Below, one piece after another: positions 1-8,375 of a stretch of DNA of 64,000 bases. The stretch's first letter is position 1, and the number at the start of each line of letters is the position of its first letter. The stretch comes from Paraburkholderia tropica. GTDB taxonomy: Bacteria > Pseudomonadota > Gammaproteobacteria > Burkholderiales > Burkholderiaceae. The DNA lies in NCBI RefSeq assembly GCF_914484835.1, contig NZ_CAJZAR010000028.1, forward strand, positions 186,001-250,000, given 5' to 3'. Under the pieces are notes generated by a model. The model was not told the DNA's origin. It was given only the letters and a program-made list of their open reading frames with translations, and did no database searches. The position numbers and the translations under genes are program-made.

Positions 1-1
1 A

Positions 2-208
2 AAGGCGGTCGTGGGATTGTGCGGTTCGATCTTCAATCTGTTCGGCAACCTCGCGGGCATCGTCACGCCGATCGTGATCGGTTACCTGATTGCCGGATCG
101 GGGTCATTCAATGGCGCATTGCTATTCGTCGGTGCGAATGCGTTGCTCGCAATTTTTAGTTATCTGGTGATCGTCGGAAAGATCGAACGGGTGAAACTGG
201 TTCAGTAA
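2..208 (+). CDS. MFS transporter, C-terminal fragment (start lies before the window)
   Basis: Only the last 68 residues are present, read in the frame starting at base 2. The segment FGNLAGIVTPIVIGYLI followed by a hydrophobic helix and a short basic tail (KIERVKLVQ) is what the last two membrane helices of anion:cation-symporter-type MFS carriers (glucarate, galactonate and hexuronate permeases) look like. It ends 62 bases before the porin start on the same strand, so it could supply the inner-membrane uptake step for the compound handled by the downstream cluster. The exact substrate cannot be read from this fragment. Confidence 0.8.
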   Translation, partial: KAVVGLCGSIFNLFGNLAGIVTPIVIGYLIAGSGSFNGALLFVGANALLAIFSYLVIVGKIERVKLVQ

Positions 209-270
209 AAAACGTGAAACGGTGCGACGGCCATTCGTCGAATAAAGAAAACAAGACTGGAGGAGCAGGA

Positions 271-1407
271 ATGAGGCAAACGGCAATTCTGGCGGTGACG
301 GGCGCCGTATTGGGCGCGGTCTGCGCCAGCGCACAGGCGCAGAATTCGGTGACGCTGTATGGCATCGCCGATGCGGGCATCACCTATATTCATCATGCGG
401 GCGGCGATCACGACCAGTATTCGATGACGAGTGGCCGCCTCAACGCCACGCGATGGGGATTGACCGGCAGCGAGGACCTGGGAGCGGGGTTGAAGGCCAT
501 ATTCACCCTCGAAAGCGGTTTTTCGATCGCAGATGGCACATTCGATAAGAGCGGAACGCTATTCAGCCGCCAGGCGTATGTGGGCGTGGCGGACACCCGC
601 TGGGGCACGCTGACCCTCGGCCGCCAATACGATCCGATGACTGATCTGGTGCAACCGAACCAGGCCGACGCGTATTTCGGCGGCTTGTTCACGACACCCG
701 GCGACGTCGATAACGCCGATTCGAACGCGCGCTTCAATAACTCCGTGAAATGGCTGAGCAGCGAATGGAACGGCCTGCGTATTGGTGCGAGTTACGCGTT
801 TGGCGGTGTGGCGGGTTCGGTGGCGTCGGGGCAGGCGTTCGGCGGGGCGGTGTCGTGGCACACGGGGCCGTTCTCGATCGGCGCGGGCGGCATGCACATC
901 GACAACGGCAATCCTGCGATCTCCGCGCGTCAGACCACGGCCGCCGAATCGCTTTTCTTCACGTCGATTAATAGCGCGTATGCGTCGGCTAGCGCGATCA
1001 ATATCGGCCGCGTGGCAGCCAGCTACAAGCTCGACACGTTCACGTTCGGCGGCTATTACAGCTATGCCGAATATGTGCCCGACGGCTGGTCGCAATTCAC
1101 GAAAACCGAGCATTACCACATCGGTTCCGCGTACGTGCATTGGCAGGTCACGCCGGTCGTCGAAACGCAGCTTGCTTATAACTACATGCATTCGACGGGC
1201 GACTCATCGGCGGTCTATCAGACGGTCACGCTCGGCGCGCTCTATGACTTGAGCAAGCGCACGGCGATCTATATCGAAGGCGGATACGGCCACGCAAACG
1301 GTTCGAACGGTTCGGGGCCAGCGCAAGCCGTCATCGGCGCAGCGATGGTCGATGCGGGCAAGCCTTCTCAGGTGCTCGTCACCGCCGGCCTGCGCCAACT
1401 TTTCTGA
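271..1407 (+). CDS. Gram-negative general porin (outer membrane)
   Basis: A 378-residue precursor with a signal peptide (MRQTAILAVTGAVLGAVCASAQA) followed by NSVTLYGIADAGITY, the hallmark first strand of Burkholderiales trimeric porins. The body is rich in alternating beta-strand patterns (SSVKWLSSEWNGLRIGASYAFGG-type), and the protein ends VTAGLRQLF with the terminal Phe needed for barrel assembly. Length matches the family (about 350-400). The start at 271 is chosen because GGAGGAGCAGGA lies directly upstream; an in-frame start at 214 would spoil the signal peptide. It sits between an MFS carrier and a periplasmic oxidoreductase cluster and probably lets small hydrophilic substrates in. Confidence 0.93.
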   Translation: MRQTAILAVTGAVLGAVCASAQAQNSVTLYGIADAGITYIHHAGGDHDQYSMTSGRLNATRWGLTGSEDLGAGLKAIFTLESGFSIADGTFDKSGTLFSRQAYVGVADTRWGTLTLGRQYDPMTDLVQPNQADAYFGGLFTTPGDVDNADSNARFNNSVKWLSSEWNGLRIGASYAFGGVAGSVASGQAFGGAVSWHTGPFSIGAGGMHIDNGNPAISARQTTAAESLFFTSINSAYASASAINIGRVAASYKLDTFTFGGYYSYAEYVPDGWSQFTKTEHYHIGSAYVHWQVTPVVETQLAYNYMHSTGDSSAVYQTVTLGALYDLSKRTAIYIEGGYGHANGSNGSGPAQAVIGAAMVDAGKPSQVLVTAGLRQLF

Positions 1408-1432
1408 CAATAAATCGAAACGGAGACACATC

Positions 1433-2599
1433 ATGACGAATGTCGATCAACGGCATTTCGCATTGCGAAGGAATTGCCTCAGGGCGTTGATGCTTGCACC
1501 GCTTGCGGGCGGTATGGCCACCCGCGCGTTCGCGTATCCGAAAAGCAGCGTGAAGCTGGAGCTGGTCGCGACGTCGCCGACGCATCTCTGGAATGGCGTA
1601 ACGCTCACCGCGAATGGCCGCATGTTTGCTTCGATGCCGCGCTGGCCAGGTTTCGAGCAAACGCCCGCGCTAGTCGAAGTGATGAAGGACGGCTCGCTGG
1701 TGCCGTATCCCGGCGGCGCGTGGAATGAGTGGAAGCCGGGCGATTCCGGCACGGACAGTTTCGTCGGGGTGAATGCCGTCAACTGCTTCGACGGCGTGAC
1801 GATCTGGGCCGTCGATCAGGGCACGGTGCCGGGCCATGACGCCTTCATGCCGGGCGCGGGCAAGTTCGTGCAGATCGATACGCGCACGAACAAGATCGTG
1901 CGCAAATATGAATTTGGCACCGACGTCTTGCCGCCGGGAGCCGCATTCAACGATATCCGCATTTACGGTAACTACGCCTATTTGACCGATTCGGGCGCGG
2001 GCGCGATTGTCGTGGTCAATCTGAAAACCGGTGAAGGGCTCCGCCGTCTTGCGGGCCACACCAGTACGACGATGCAGCGCGCGGGCATTGCGCGCGACAA
2101 CGTGCCGATGGTGCATCCCGACGGCAAGCCGCATACCGTGCACGCCGATCAACTCGAAATCAGTCCTGACGGCGAATGGTTCTATTACCAGACTGCCGAA
2201 GGTCCGCTGTACCGCGTGCCGACGCGTGTGCTACGCGATCGCTCGATTAGCGAGGCCGATGTGCGCCAGGCCGTCGAATACGTCTACGACACGCCGACGC
2301 TGGGTGGCACAGCGATCGACAGCAAGGGCAATCTCTTCATGGCCGAAGCGAGCCGCCCGTGCATTTCCGTGCTGCTGCCCAATGGCGACGTGCGCGTGCT
2401 GATCGAAGACGAAAACCTCTGGGGCGGCGACGGCCTGTTCATTACCGCCGACCGCTATCTCTACATTCCGATTTCGCAGTCCGTGAATCTGCAACTCGTG
2501 CGCGGCCCCGGCGGAAAGAGCCTCGTGACCTATCCGTTCAAGATCTGGCGCTTCAAATTGCCGGACGAATACGGCGGCCCGGCTAATCACAACGTCTAA
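1433..2599 (+). CDS. Exported MRJP/yellow-family beta-propeller protein (L-dopachrome tautomerase-related)
   Basis: A 388-residue protein whose body matches the bacterial major-royal-jelly/yellow-like family: WNGVTLTANGRMFASMPRWPG near residue 55, FNDIRIYGNYAYLTDSG near residue 180, HADQLEISPDGEWFYYQ near residue 240, and GGTAIDSKGNLFMAE near residue 300. These are repeated beta-propeller blades related to SMP-30/gluconolactonase. The N-terminus carries RRNCLRALMLAPLAGG and an AFA cleavage-like site, so it is probably exported, perhaps by Tat. The start has a modest GGAG upstream. It lies between the porin and the DoxX/flavocytochrome genes, which suggests a periplasmic role such as lactone or quinone handling. 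The biochemical function of bacterial members is not established. Confidence 0.78.
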   Translation: MTNVDQRHFALRRNCLRALMLAPLAGGMATRAFAYPKSSVKLELVATSPTHLWNGVTLTANGRMFASMPRWPGFEQTPALVEVMKDGSLVPYPGGAWNEWKPGDSGTDSFVGVNAVNCFDGVTIWAVDQGTVPGHDAFMPGAGKFVQIDTRTNKIVRKYEFGTDVLPPGAAFNDIRIYGNYAYLTDSGAGAIVVVNLKTGEGLRRLAGHTSTTMQRAGIARDNVPMVHPDGKPHTVHADQLEISPDGEWFYYQTAEGPLYRVPTRVLRDRSISEADVRQAVEYVYDTPTLGGTAIDSKGNLFMAEASRPCISVLLPNGDVRVLIEDENLWGGDGLFITADRYLYIPISQSVNLQLVRGPGGKSLVTYPFKIWRFKLPDEYGGPANHNV

Positions 2600-2643
2600 C
2601 GCTTTTATCACTGACCGTGCAGCCTGCTGGGCTGCACACACAC

Positions 2644-3519
2644 ATGCTTATGTCCGAAAACTTCTATTCTTCGCTTCGACCGGCTCGCGTTCCGCTTCCG
2701 CTCGCTACGCTGGCATTGATCGTTGGCCTGATTGCGACCGTGTATTACGGCGTGATCGGCGGCGCGTTGCACGACAGCGCCAATTATTTCTGCGTCGCCA
2801 TGTGCGTGCTGGCCGTTGCTGCCGCGCACTGGGTCATGCCGCGTAACTTCGCTGTGGGCTTTCTCGTTTCCACCTTGCTGTGGCTGACCAACTGGCGCGT
2901 CGCCGCCATGATGAATATCTGGCCGGTGATGATCGTTTCCGCTGTTATCGCGGTGATCTATGTCGCGATGTTTCTCGATTGTCTGCAAAGCAACTGGAAT
3001 CAGGCCGCTCCTGGAGAACGCCTGAGCGGACTCGAATGGCAAATGACGGTCGTGCGGATTTATTTCGGCTTCGACATGGTCGGTCACTTCACTGAAAAGC
3101 TGTTTGCGGGCAGCGCTTCGTTTCATCACATGAGCACGGTGTTCGGCGGCTTTGGCATCGCGACGCCGGAGCCGTTCGTCATCATGGGCGGGCTGTGCGA
3201 ACTCGCGATTGCGATTGGTATCGGCATTGGCGTGTTGTCGCGTCTCGCCGCATTGGGTGCGACGCTTTATTTCGCCATTGCCAATCACTATGGCGCGCAT
3301 TTCGACAACGGCTTCACGTGGGCGAATGGTCCCGATGGCGGCTGGGAATATCCGATGTTGATGGCGATTTTCTATCTGAGCTTCGCTTTGTCGGGCGCAG
3401 GCCGTTTCTCGTTTGACGGCTGGTTGCTGGCGCGTGGATTCGTGCCGCGCGGGTTGCTTGTGTTGTTCGCCAGCCAGCGCGTGCGCGACAAGGCGATCGT
3501 ACCGGCGGCATCCGCCTGA
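2644..3519 (+). CDS. DoxX-like integral membrane protein
   Basis: About 291 residues with roughly seven to eight hydrophobic segments (for example LPLATLALIVGLIATVYYGVI, YFCVAMCVLAVAAAHWVM, MIVSAVIAVIYVAMFLD). The stretch VRIYFGFDMVGHFTEKLFAG followed by FVIMGGLCELAIAIGIGIG resembles the DoxX/DoxD core. DoxD-type subunits work with thiosulfate:quinone oxidoreductases, and DoxX proteins often accompany redox enzymes. The start is uncertain: ATG at 2644 and 2650 and GTG at 2617 are all in frame, none with a clear ribosome site. It lies inside the flavocytochrome cluster, so a link to electron transfer is plausible but only inferred. Confidence 0.7.
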   Translation: MLMSENFYSSLRPARVPLPLATLALIVGLIATVYYGVIGGALHDSANYFCVAMCVLAVAAAHWVMPRNFAVGFLVSTLLWLTNWRVAAMMNIWPVMIVSAVIAVIYVAMFLDCLQSNWNQAAPGERLSGLEWQMTVVRIYFGFDMVGHFTEKLFAGSASFHHMSTVFGGFGIATPEPFVIMGGLCELAIAIGIGIGVLSRLAALGATLYFAIANHYGAHFDNGFTWANGPDGGWEYPMLMAIFYLSFALSGAGRFSFDGWLLARGFVPRGLLVLFASQRVRDKAIVPAASA

Positions 3520-3556
3520 AGCGGAGCACGCCACATCGATGGAGGAGACGTCATCC

Positions 3557-4114
3557 ATGTCGCAATCGCGAGAGAAAAGCACAACGAGCGGCGTGACGCG
3601 CCGCAGCTTCCTGCAGATCGGCATCGCGCTGACCGGAGCGTTTGCACTAGACACCGAGCTGCGCGCGGGCAGTCTGCCTGCGCAAGCACCCGCGGTCATG
3701 CAGGCCGACACGTTTGCCAGTTTGAGCGGGTTTTTAACGGGTAAAACGCAACTCGACACGACGCTCGCGGCACGGGCACTCACGCAATTGCGTGCGCTCG
3801 ATCCCGGTTTCGACGGCAAGCTCTCCGCGTTATCCGAGGCAATCGCCGTATCGCGCGCGAAAACGATGGACGATTTTCTCGCGACCGAAGCGGGCGCGCG
3901 CAATCGCGCCACGGCAACGACGATCGTGTCGGCCTGGTATCTGGGCTACACCGGCACACCCGATCTCTCGAAGATGGCCGATGCTTCGCGCTTCGTGACG
4001 TATCGCGAGGCGCTGATGTTCGCGCCTACGCTCGACGTCTCGATCATTCCCACGTTCTCGCGCGGCAAAAATGGCTTCTGGCATGAGCCGCCCGCCACGC
4101 TGGCGACCGATTGA
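3557..4114 (+). CDS. Small (gamma) subunit of a membrane-bound FAD-dependent sugar/polyol dehydrogenase
   Basis: A 185-residue protein with a twin-arginine leader (VTRRSFLQIGIALTGAFA) and the C-terminal pattern of the sorbitol-dehydrogenase small-subunit family: MDDFLATEAGARNRATATTI, IVSAWYLGYTG, FVTYREALMFAPTLDV and FWHEPP. In FAD-glucose, sorbitol and fructose dehydrogenase complexes this subunit acts as a Tat hitch-hiker chaperone for the flavoprotein. The start at 3557 follows GGAGGAGACG; the ATG at 3539 overlaps that site. It is immediately followed by the GMC flavoprotein (30-base gap) and the cytochrome subunit, the classical order gamma-alpha-beta of Burkholderia cepacia FAD-glucose dehydrogenase. 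Confidence 0.85.
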   Translation: MSQSREKSTTSGVTRRSFLQIGIALTGAFALDTELRAGSLPAQAPAVMQADTFASLSGFLTGKTQLDTTLAARALTQLRALDPGFDGKLSALSEAIAVSRAKTMDDFLATEAGARNRATATTIVSAWYLGYTGTPDLSKMADASRFVTYREALMFAPTLDVSIIPTFSRGKNGFWHEPPATLATD

Positions 4115-4144
4115 AGAACCTGTAAAAACAGGGAGACGGGAAAC

Positions 4145-5734
4145 ATGAGTACAGGTTTTGATGCGGATGTGATCGTGATCGGTTCGGGCGCGGTGGGATC
4201 GAACGCGGCCTATGGACTGGCGAAGCAGGGCAAGTCGGTGATCCTGCTCGAAGCGGGCGAGCGGATGCCGCGCTGGAAACTGATCCAGAATTTTCACAAT
4301 ACCTCGCGGCGCAAGGACAATATCGCGCCGTTTCCCAACAAGCCCTGGGCGCCCACTTCGGCTTATGACGGCTATATCGTCAATACCGGCAATCAGGTCA
4401 TGACGCCGGGCCAGTTGAAACTGGTGGGCGGTACGACGTGGCATTGGGGCGGCGCGGCCTGGCGGCTGATTCCGAGCGACTTCAAATTGAAGTCGCTTTA
4501 TGGCGTGGGCCGCGACTGGCCTGTCGATTACGACGATCTCGAACGATATTACGCACGCGCGGAAGCAGAAATCGGGGTGGCGGGCGATAACAGCGAGGAC
4601 CAGGCGGGCAATATGGGGCGCGCGTGGCCGCCGCGCTCGACGCCGTATCCGTTGCCGCGCGAAGTCGACACGTATTACGCCCAACGCATTGCGAAGCGCA
4701 TCGAGCCGCATGGTTATCGCGTGATTACGGAGCCATCGACGCGTGCAAGCGCCGGTTATCGCGGGCGGCCCGCTTGCGTGGGCAATAACAATTGCCTGCC
4801 GGTGTGTCCTATCGGCGCGAATTACTCGGGCTTTATTCACGCGGAACTGGCCGAGCAGGCCGGCGCGCGCCTCCTGACGGACGCCACTGCATTCAAGCTC
4901 GAAAAAGGGCCCAACGGCAAAATCGCCGCCGTGCACTACCGGAATTCGAAGGGCGAAGACACACGCCTGACCGCGCGTACTTTCGTCGTGGCGGCGCATG
5001 CCTATGAATCGGCGAAATTGCTGCTGATGTCCGATGTCGGTAATTCGAGCGATCAGGTCGGGCGCAATCTGATGCCGCATCTTGCGCTGATACTGCGCTT
5101 TCTCGCGGACGAACCGCTATGGCCCGGTCGCGGGCCGATTCAGGGCAATGCGATCATGAATTTGCGCGACGGCGATTTTCGTCGGCATCAGGCGTCGAAT
5201 AAGTATCAGTTGTCGATGCCGGTGGCCAATGAATTCATCACGACGCGCCTGTTGCAACAGGGCGTCCTCGGCTCCGAACTCGATCAGCGGATTCGCCATG
5301 ATTCCGCACGCTTCGTGGAGATGTTCGGTTTCTGGGAAACGTTGCCGCAAGCATCGAATCGCGTCACGTTGGGGCAGGGAAGAACGGCCATCGGTTTGCC
5401 AACCATGTCGGTGCACTACGATCTCGACGATTACAGCCGCAATACCGCGCCGGTCGTGCGTCAGGATTTCGAGCAGTTCATCAAGGCGATGGGCGGTACC
5501 GATGTGATGGCGCGCGGCGAAGAGATCGTGGCGGTCGATCACATCATGGGCACCGTCATCATGGGCGACGACCCGAAGACGTCGGTTGTCGACAAGGATT
5601 GCCGTAGCTGGGATCACGAGAATTTGTTCGTGGTCGGCACGGGCAATATTCCCGCCTGCTCGGCAGTGAACCCGACGCTCACCGGCATCGCGCTCGCCAT
5701 TCGCGCGGCCGACCGCATCGCTACGGAGGTCTAG
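4145..5734 (+). CDS. GMC-family FAD dehydrogenase catalytic (alpha) subunit, FAD-glucose/sorbitol dehydrogenase type
   Basis: A 529-residue flavoprotein. Residues 8-38 form the ADP-binding fold (VIGSGAVGSNAAYGLAKQG, LLEAGE). The C-terminus VVGTGNIPACSAVNPTLTGI is the conserved GMC FAD/active-site segment, and AVDHIMGTVIMGDD precedes it. C211, C217 and C221 in ACVGNNNCLPVCPIG match the Cys triad that binds a 3Fe-4S cluster in B. cepacia FAD-glucose dehydrogenase (family knowledge). There is no signal peptide, as expected for Tat export with the small subunit. A strong CAGGGAGACGGG ribosome site precedes the start. It probably oxidises a sugar, polyol or sugar acid in the periplasm and passes electrons to the cytochrome encoded next. 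The substrate is unknown. Confidence 0.9.
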   Translation: MSTGFDADVIVIGSGAVGSNAAYGLAKQGKSVILLEAGERMPRWKLIQNFHNTSRRKDNIAPFPNKPWAPTSAYDGYIVNTGNQVMTPGQLKLVGGTTWHWGGAAWRLIPSDFKLKSLYGVGRDWPVDYDDLERYYARAEAEIGVAGDNSEDQAGNMGRAWPPRSTPYPLPREVDTYYAQRIAKRIEPHGYRVITEPSTRASAGYRGRPACVGNNNCLPVCPIGANYSGFIHAELAEQAGARLLTDATAFKLEKGPNGKIAAVHYRNSKGEDTRLTARTFVVAAHAYESAKLLLMSDVGNSSDQVGRNLMPHLALILRFLADEPLWPGRGPIQGNAIMNLRDGDFRRHQASNKYQLSMPVANEFITTRLLQQGVLGSELDQRIRHDSARFVEMFGFWETLPQASNRVTLGQGRTAIGLPTMSVHYDLDDYSRNTAPVVRQDFEQFIKAMGGTDVMARGEEIVAVDHIMGTVIMGDDPKTSVVDKDCRSWDHENLFVVGTGNIPACSAVNPTLTGIALAIRAADRIATEV

Positions 5735-5737
5735 GCG

Positions 5738-7240
5738 ATGACCGGATCGTTCAAGGCGAGTCGGATGAGGCGCGTCCGTGTGCGGTTGGCATTGTGTGTG
5801 TGGGCGCTGTCTTTCGCGGCGCACGCGCAAACGCAATCCGCCGACGCGGCGATGATCGCGCGCGGCAAGGCCGTCGCCATCGAAGCGGATTGCGCCGCCT
5901 GCCATACCGCCGTGGGTGGCGCGCCGTTTTCAGGCGGCCGCGCAATCGAAAGCCCGCTCGGCGCGATCGTTGCGCCCAATATCACGCCGTCGAAGACGGC
6001 AGGCATGGGCGGCTATACGCTCGCGCAATTCGCGGACGCCTTGCGCAAGGGCATCGCGCGTGACGGCACGCATCTCTATCCCGCGATGCCTTACCCGTCC
6101 TACGCGGGCATGCGCGATGAAGACGTTGCGGCGCTTTACGCGTACATGACGAAGGGCATCGCTCCCGTCGATACACGGCCTGCGATTAAAACGTCGCTGG
6201 GTTTCCCGTTTAACCAGCGCTGGCTGATGGCCGGATGGAATCTGCTTTATGGCGTTGGCCCACATGGCAACGATACCGGACTGACCGCGCAGGAGCAGCG
6301 CGGACGTTATCTCGTCGATGTCGCCGGGCACTGTTCAAGCTGTCACACGCCGCGCGGTGCGTTGATGAACGAGCAGGGCTTCGCGTACCTCACGGGCGGT
6401 AGCGTGGGCGGCTGGAAAGCGCCGGATATCACATCCGATCCCGTGCGCGGTGTCGGCGGATGGAGCGAACAGCAACTCGTCGATTATCTGCGCAATGGTC
6501 ATGCTCAAGGTCGCGCGAGCGCCGCCGGCCCGATGGCCGAAGCCATCGAGCATTCGTTTTCGCAGATGCCGCAAACCGATTTGCGCGCAATCGCGGCCTA
6601 TTTGCAGCGTGTTCCTGCATCGCCTTCAACTAACGCGGGCGTGCAACGGGCCGATTTCGCGTGGACGCAGGCCCGGCCGCTGGCACAGGAAAACGACGAA
6701 ACAGGTACGGGCTCGACGCCCGATGAGATTGCCGAATATCGGCACGTAAGCTCTGGCGCGGTGCTCTATGGCGCGGCCTGCGCGAGTTGCCACGGCGATC
6801 GCGGCGAGGGAAAGGCGGGCGTCTATCCGTCGCTCACGTCGTCGACGACGGTGGGAGCAAGCGATGCATCGAATCTGATCATGACGGTCGTGCAGGGCAT
6901 CGACCGCCACGATGCGACGGGCCAGACGGTAATGCCCGCGTTCGGCCGCGATATGTCGGACGAACAGATCGCAGCGCTCGTCAACTTCGTGACGAAACGC
7001 TTCGGCAATCCCGCGGTCACGGTGGACGCCTCGCAGGTGCGCGTCACGCGCAACGGGGGCCGGACACCCTGGCTTCTCGACAACATCAAACCGCTGATCG
7101 GCTTCAGCGCGCTCGTTGGCCTGGTGGCCATCGCCTTGCTGATTTCCATCGTGCGCTGGCGATGGCAGCGGGCGCGTCGCGCGCGCATCGATCAAGCGGC
7201 TCGTCATTCCATTCACGCTAATTCGGAGTACACACCATGA
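5738..7240 (+). CDS. Triheme cytochrome c (beta) subunit of the FAD dehydrogenase
   Basis: A 500-residue cytochrome with an N-terminal signal segment (VRLALCVWALSFAAHA) and three CxxCH haem c motifs: CAACH at 52-56, CSSCH at 199-203 and CASCH at 348-352. A membrane helix at about 453-472 (IGFSALVGLVAIALLISIV) with a basic tail anchors the C-terminus. This is the architecture of the electron-transfer subunits of FAD-dependent dehydrogenases, which hand electrons to ubiquinone or an oxidase. The start lies three bases after the flavoprotein stop, and GGAGGT overlaps that stop, so the genes are translationally coupled. Members of this family are more usually 420-480 residues; the extra length is the C-terminal anchor. 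Confidence 0.92.
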   Translation: MTGSFKASRMRRVRVRLALCVWALSFAAHAQTQSADAAMIARGKAVAIEADCAACHTAVGGAPFSGGRAIESPLGAIVAPNITPSKTAGMGGYTLAQFADALRKGIARDGTHLYPAMPYPSYAGMRDEDVAALYAYMTKGIAPVDTRPAIKTSLGFPFNQRWLMAGWNLLYGVGPHGNDTGLTAQEQRGRYLVDVAGHCSSCHTPRGALMNEQGFAYLTGGSVGGWKAPDITSDPVRGVGGWSEQQLVDYLRNGHAQGRASAAGPMAEAIEHSFSQMPQTDLRAIAAYLQRVPASPSTNAGVQRADFAWTQARPLAQENDETGTGSTPDEIAEYRHVSSGAVLYGAACASCHGDRGEGKAGVYPSLTSSTTVGASDASNLIMTVVQGIDRHDATGQTVMPAFGRDMSDEQIAALVNFVTKRFGNPAVTVDASQVRVTRNGGRTPWLLDNIKPLIGFSALVGLVAIALLISIVRWRWQRARRARIDQAARHSIHANSEYTP

Positions 7241-7728
7241 ATGATCTTCGACCGTTCGCACGCCTGCGCGCATTCGCAGCTCTGGCCGCCGCGACCACAT
7301 GCATGACGTACGCGCATGCCGACGAGTCTGCGCCCGTGGCGGCAAATCTCTCGCTGGCCCGCGCGCACGCGCTTGTCGAAGCCGCGACGCGCAGCGCGAA
7401 GACTTTGAACGCGCCCGTCTGCATCGCTATCGCCGATGCGGGCGGGACGCTGCTCGCGTTCGATCGCATGGATGGCGCGGCGCCTGGCTGCACGGCGTCC
7501 GCCATCGGCAAGGCGCACGCGTCAGCCATCTATCGCGCGCCCACGGGCGTCTTCATGGACATGGTGAACGGCGGCCAGCCCGCCGTGGCGGCGCTGCCCG
7601 AGATGATCGCAATCGGTGGCGGCATTCCGGTCGTCAAAAACGGTCAGTTCTACGGCGCGGTAGGCGTGGCGGGCTCGACTATCCAGAACGAAGTCGATAT
7701 CGCTACGCGCGCGAGCACGGCGTTTTGA
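7237..7728 (+). CDS. Secreted GlcG/HbpS-family haem-binding-like protein, copy 1
   Basis: A 163-residue protein with a signal peptide (AAATTCMTYAHA). Its core, VCIAIADAGGTLLAFDRMDGAAPGC, GKAHASAIYRAPTG and AIGGGIPVVKNGQFYGAVGVAGST, is the GlcG/HbpS fold (domain of unknown function 336), which in HbpS binds haem or iron outside the cytoplasm. The ATG overlaps the TGA of the cytochrome gene (ATGA), so it is co-translated with it. Two Cys residues 23 positions apart are also present in the next gene. A haem or redox-sensing accessory role for the cytochrome complex is an inference. Confidence 0.85.
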   Translation: MNDLRPFARLRAFAALAAATTCMTYAHADESAPVAANLSLARAHALVEAATRSAKTLNAPVCIAIADAGGTLLAFDRMDGAAPGCTASAIGKAHASAIYRAPTGVFMDMVNGGQPAVAALPEMIAIGGGIPVVKNGQFYGAVGVAGSTIQNEVDIATRASTAF

Positions 7729-7751
7729 GCATGATCACCGGAGACTCGTTG

Positions 7752-8261
7752 ATGAAAAGCGCCATTGCCGCCTTGCTGGTTGCGTTGTCCTTTGCGGACG
7801 TGACCGTCATGGCCGCGCCAGCCAATGCGCCCGATAGCGTTTGGGTAAGCACGCAGCCGACCTTGTCGAGCGCGGCCGCGCGCAAGCTGCTTGCACAGGC
7901 GATCGAGATGGGCGACAGGCGCGGCTACCGGCTCTGCGTTGCCATCGCCGACGCCAGCGGCAATCTGCTCGATTTCGACCGGCACGACGGCGCGCATCCG
8001 GGCTGCGTCGATGCTGCCATTGCGAAGGCAAAAAGTGCGGCGAGCAACGGGGTGGATACCGAGGTTCTGCTGAAGCTCGCGCACGACACCAACCCCGGCA
8101 TCGGGGCGATCCCCGGTATCGTTCCCGCGGTTGCGGGCGACGTGTTGCGTTATCGAGGCGTCGTTATCGGGGCAATCGGAATCGCGGGTGGGCCGAACGA
8201 TGCTGAAGAAACGCGCTTCGCGGGTGAGTTGCGTCGGCTTCTGGAGCAATGGCTCGATTGA
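7752..8261 (+). CDS. Secreted GlcG/HbpS-family protein, copy 2 (diverged paralogue)
   Basis: A 169-residue protein with a signal peptide (MKSAIAALLVALSFADVTVMA). It aligns with the preceding gene over LCVAIADASGNLLDFDRHDGAHPGC and VVIGAIGIAGG but lacks the IGGGIPV segment of typical members, having IPGIVPAVAGDVLRYRG instead. The start at 7752 follows GGAGACTCGTTG; an in-frame ATG at 7731 has no ribosome site. It is the last gene of the cluster before a strong terminator. The Cys pair (23 apart) is identical to copy 1, which suggests a periplasmic disulfide or ligand site. Its function is unknown. Confidence 0.8.
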   Translation: MKSAIAALLVALSFADVTVMAAPANAPDSVWVSTQPTLSSAAARKLLAQAIEMGDRRGYRLCVAIADASGNLLDFDRHDGAHPGCVDAAIAKAKSAASNGVDTEVLLKLAHDTNPGIGAIPGIVPAVAGDVLRYRGVVIGAIGIAGGPNDAEETRFAGELRRLLEQWLD

Positions 8262-8312
8262 CATGGATGATCGATGTCCGGCCGCGCGTAATTGATGCGG
8301 AACCTGCGCTCA

Positions 8313-8345
8313 AGCCCCGTCACCACATGCGGCGGTGACGGGGCT
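8313..8345. terminator. Hairpin terminator between convergent genes
   Basis: AGCCCCGTCACC and GGTGACGGGGCT form a perfect 12-bp stem around a 9-base loop. The hairpin sits in the 114-base gap between the convergent GlcG-like and autotransporter genes and probably serves both. No long T run follows, so termination efficiency is uncertain. Confidence 0.75.
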
Positions 8346-8375
8346 ACTTCTCCGCGAAACGCAGCGTGTCCGGCG

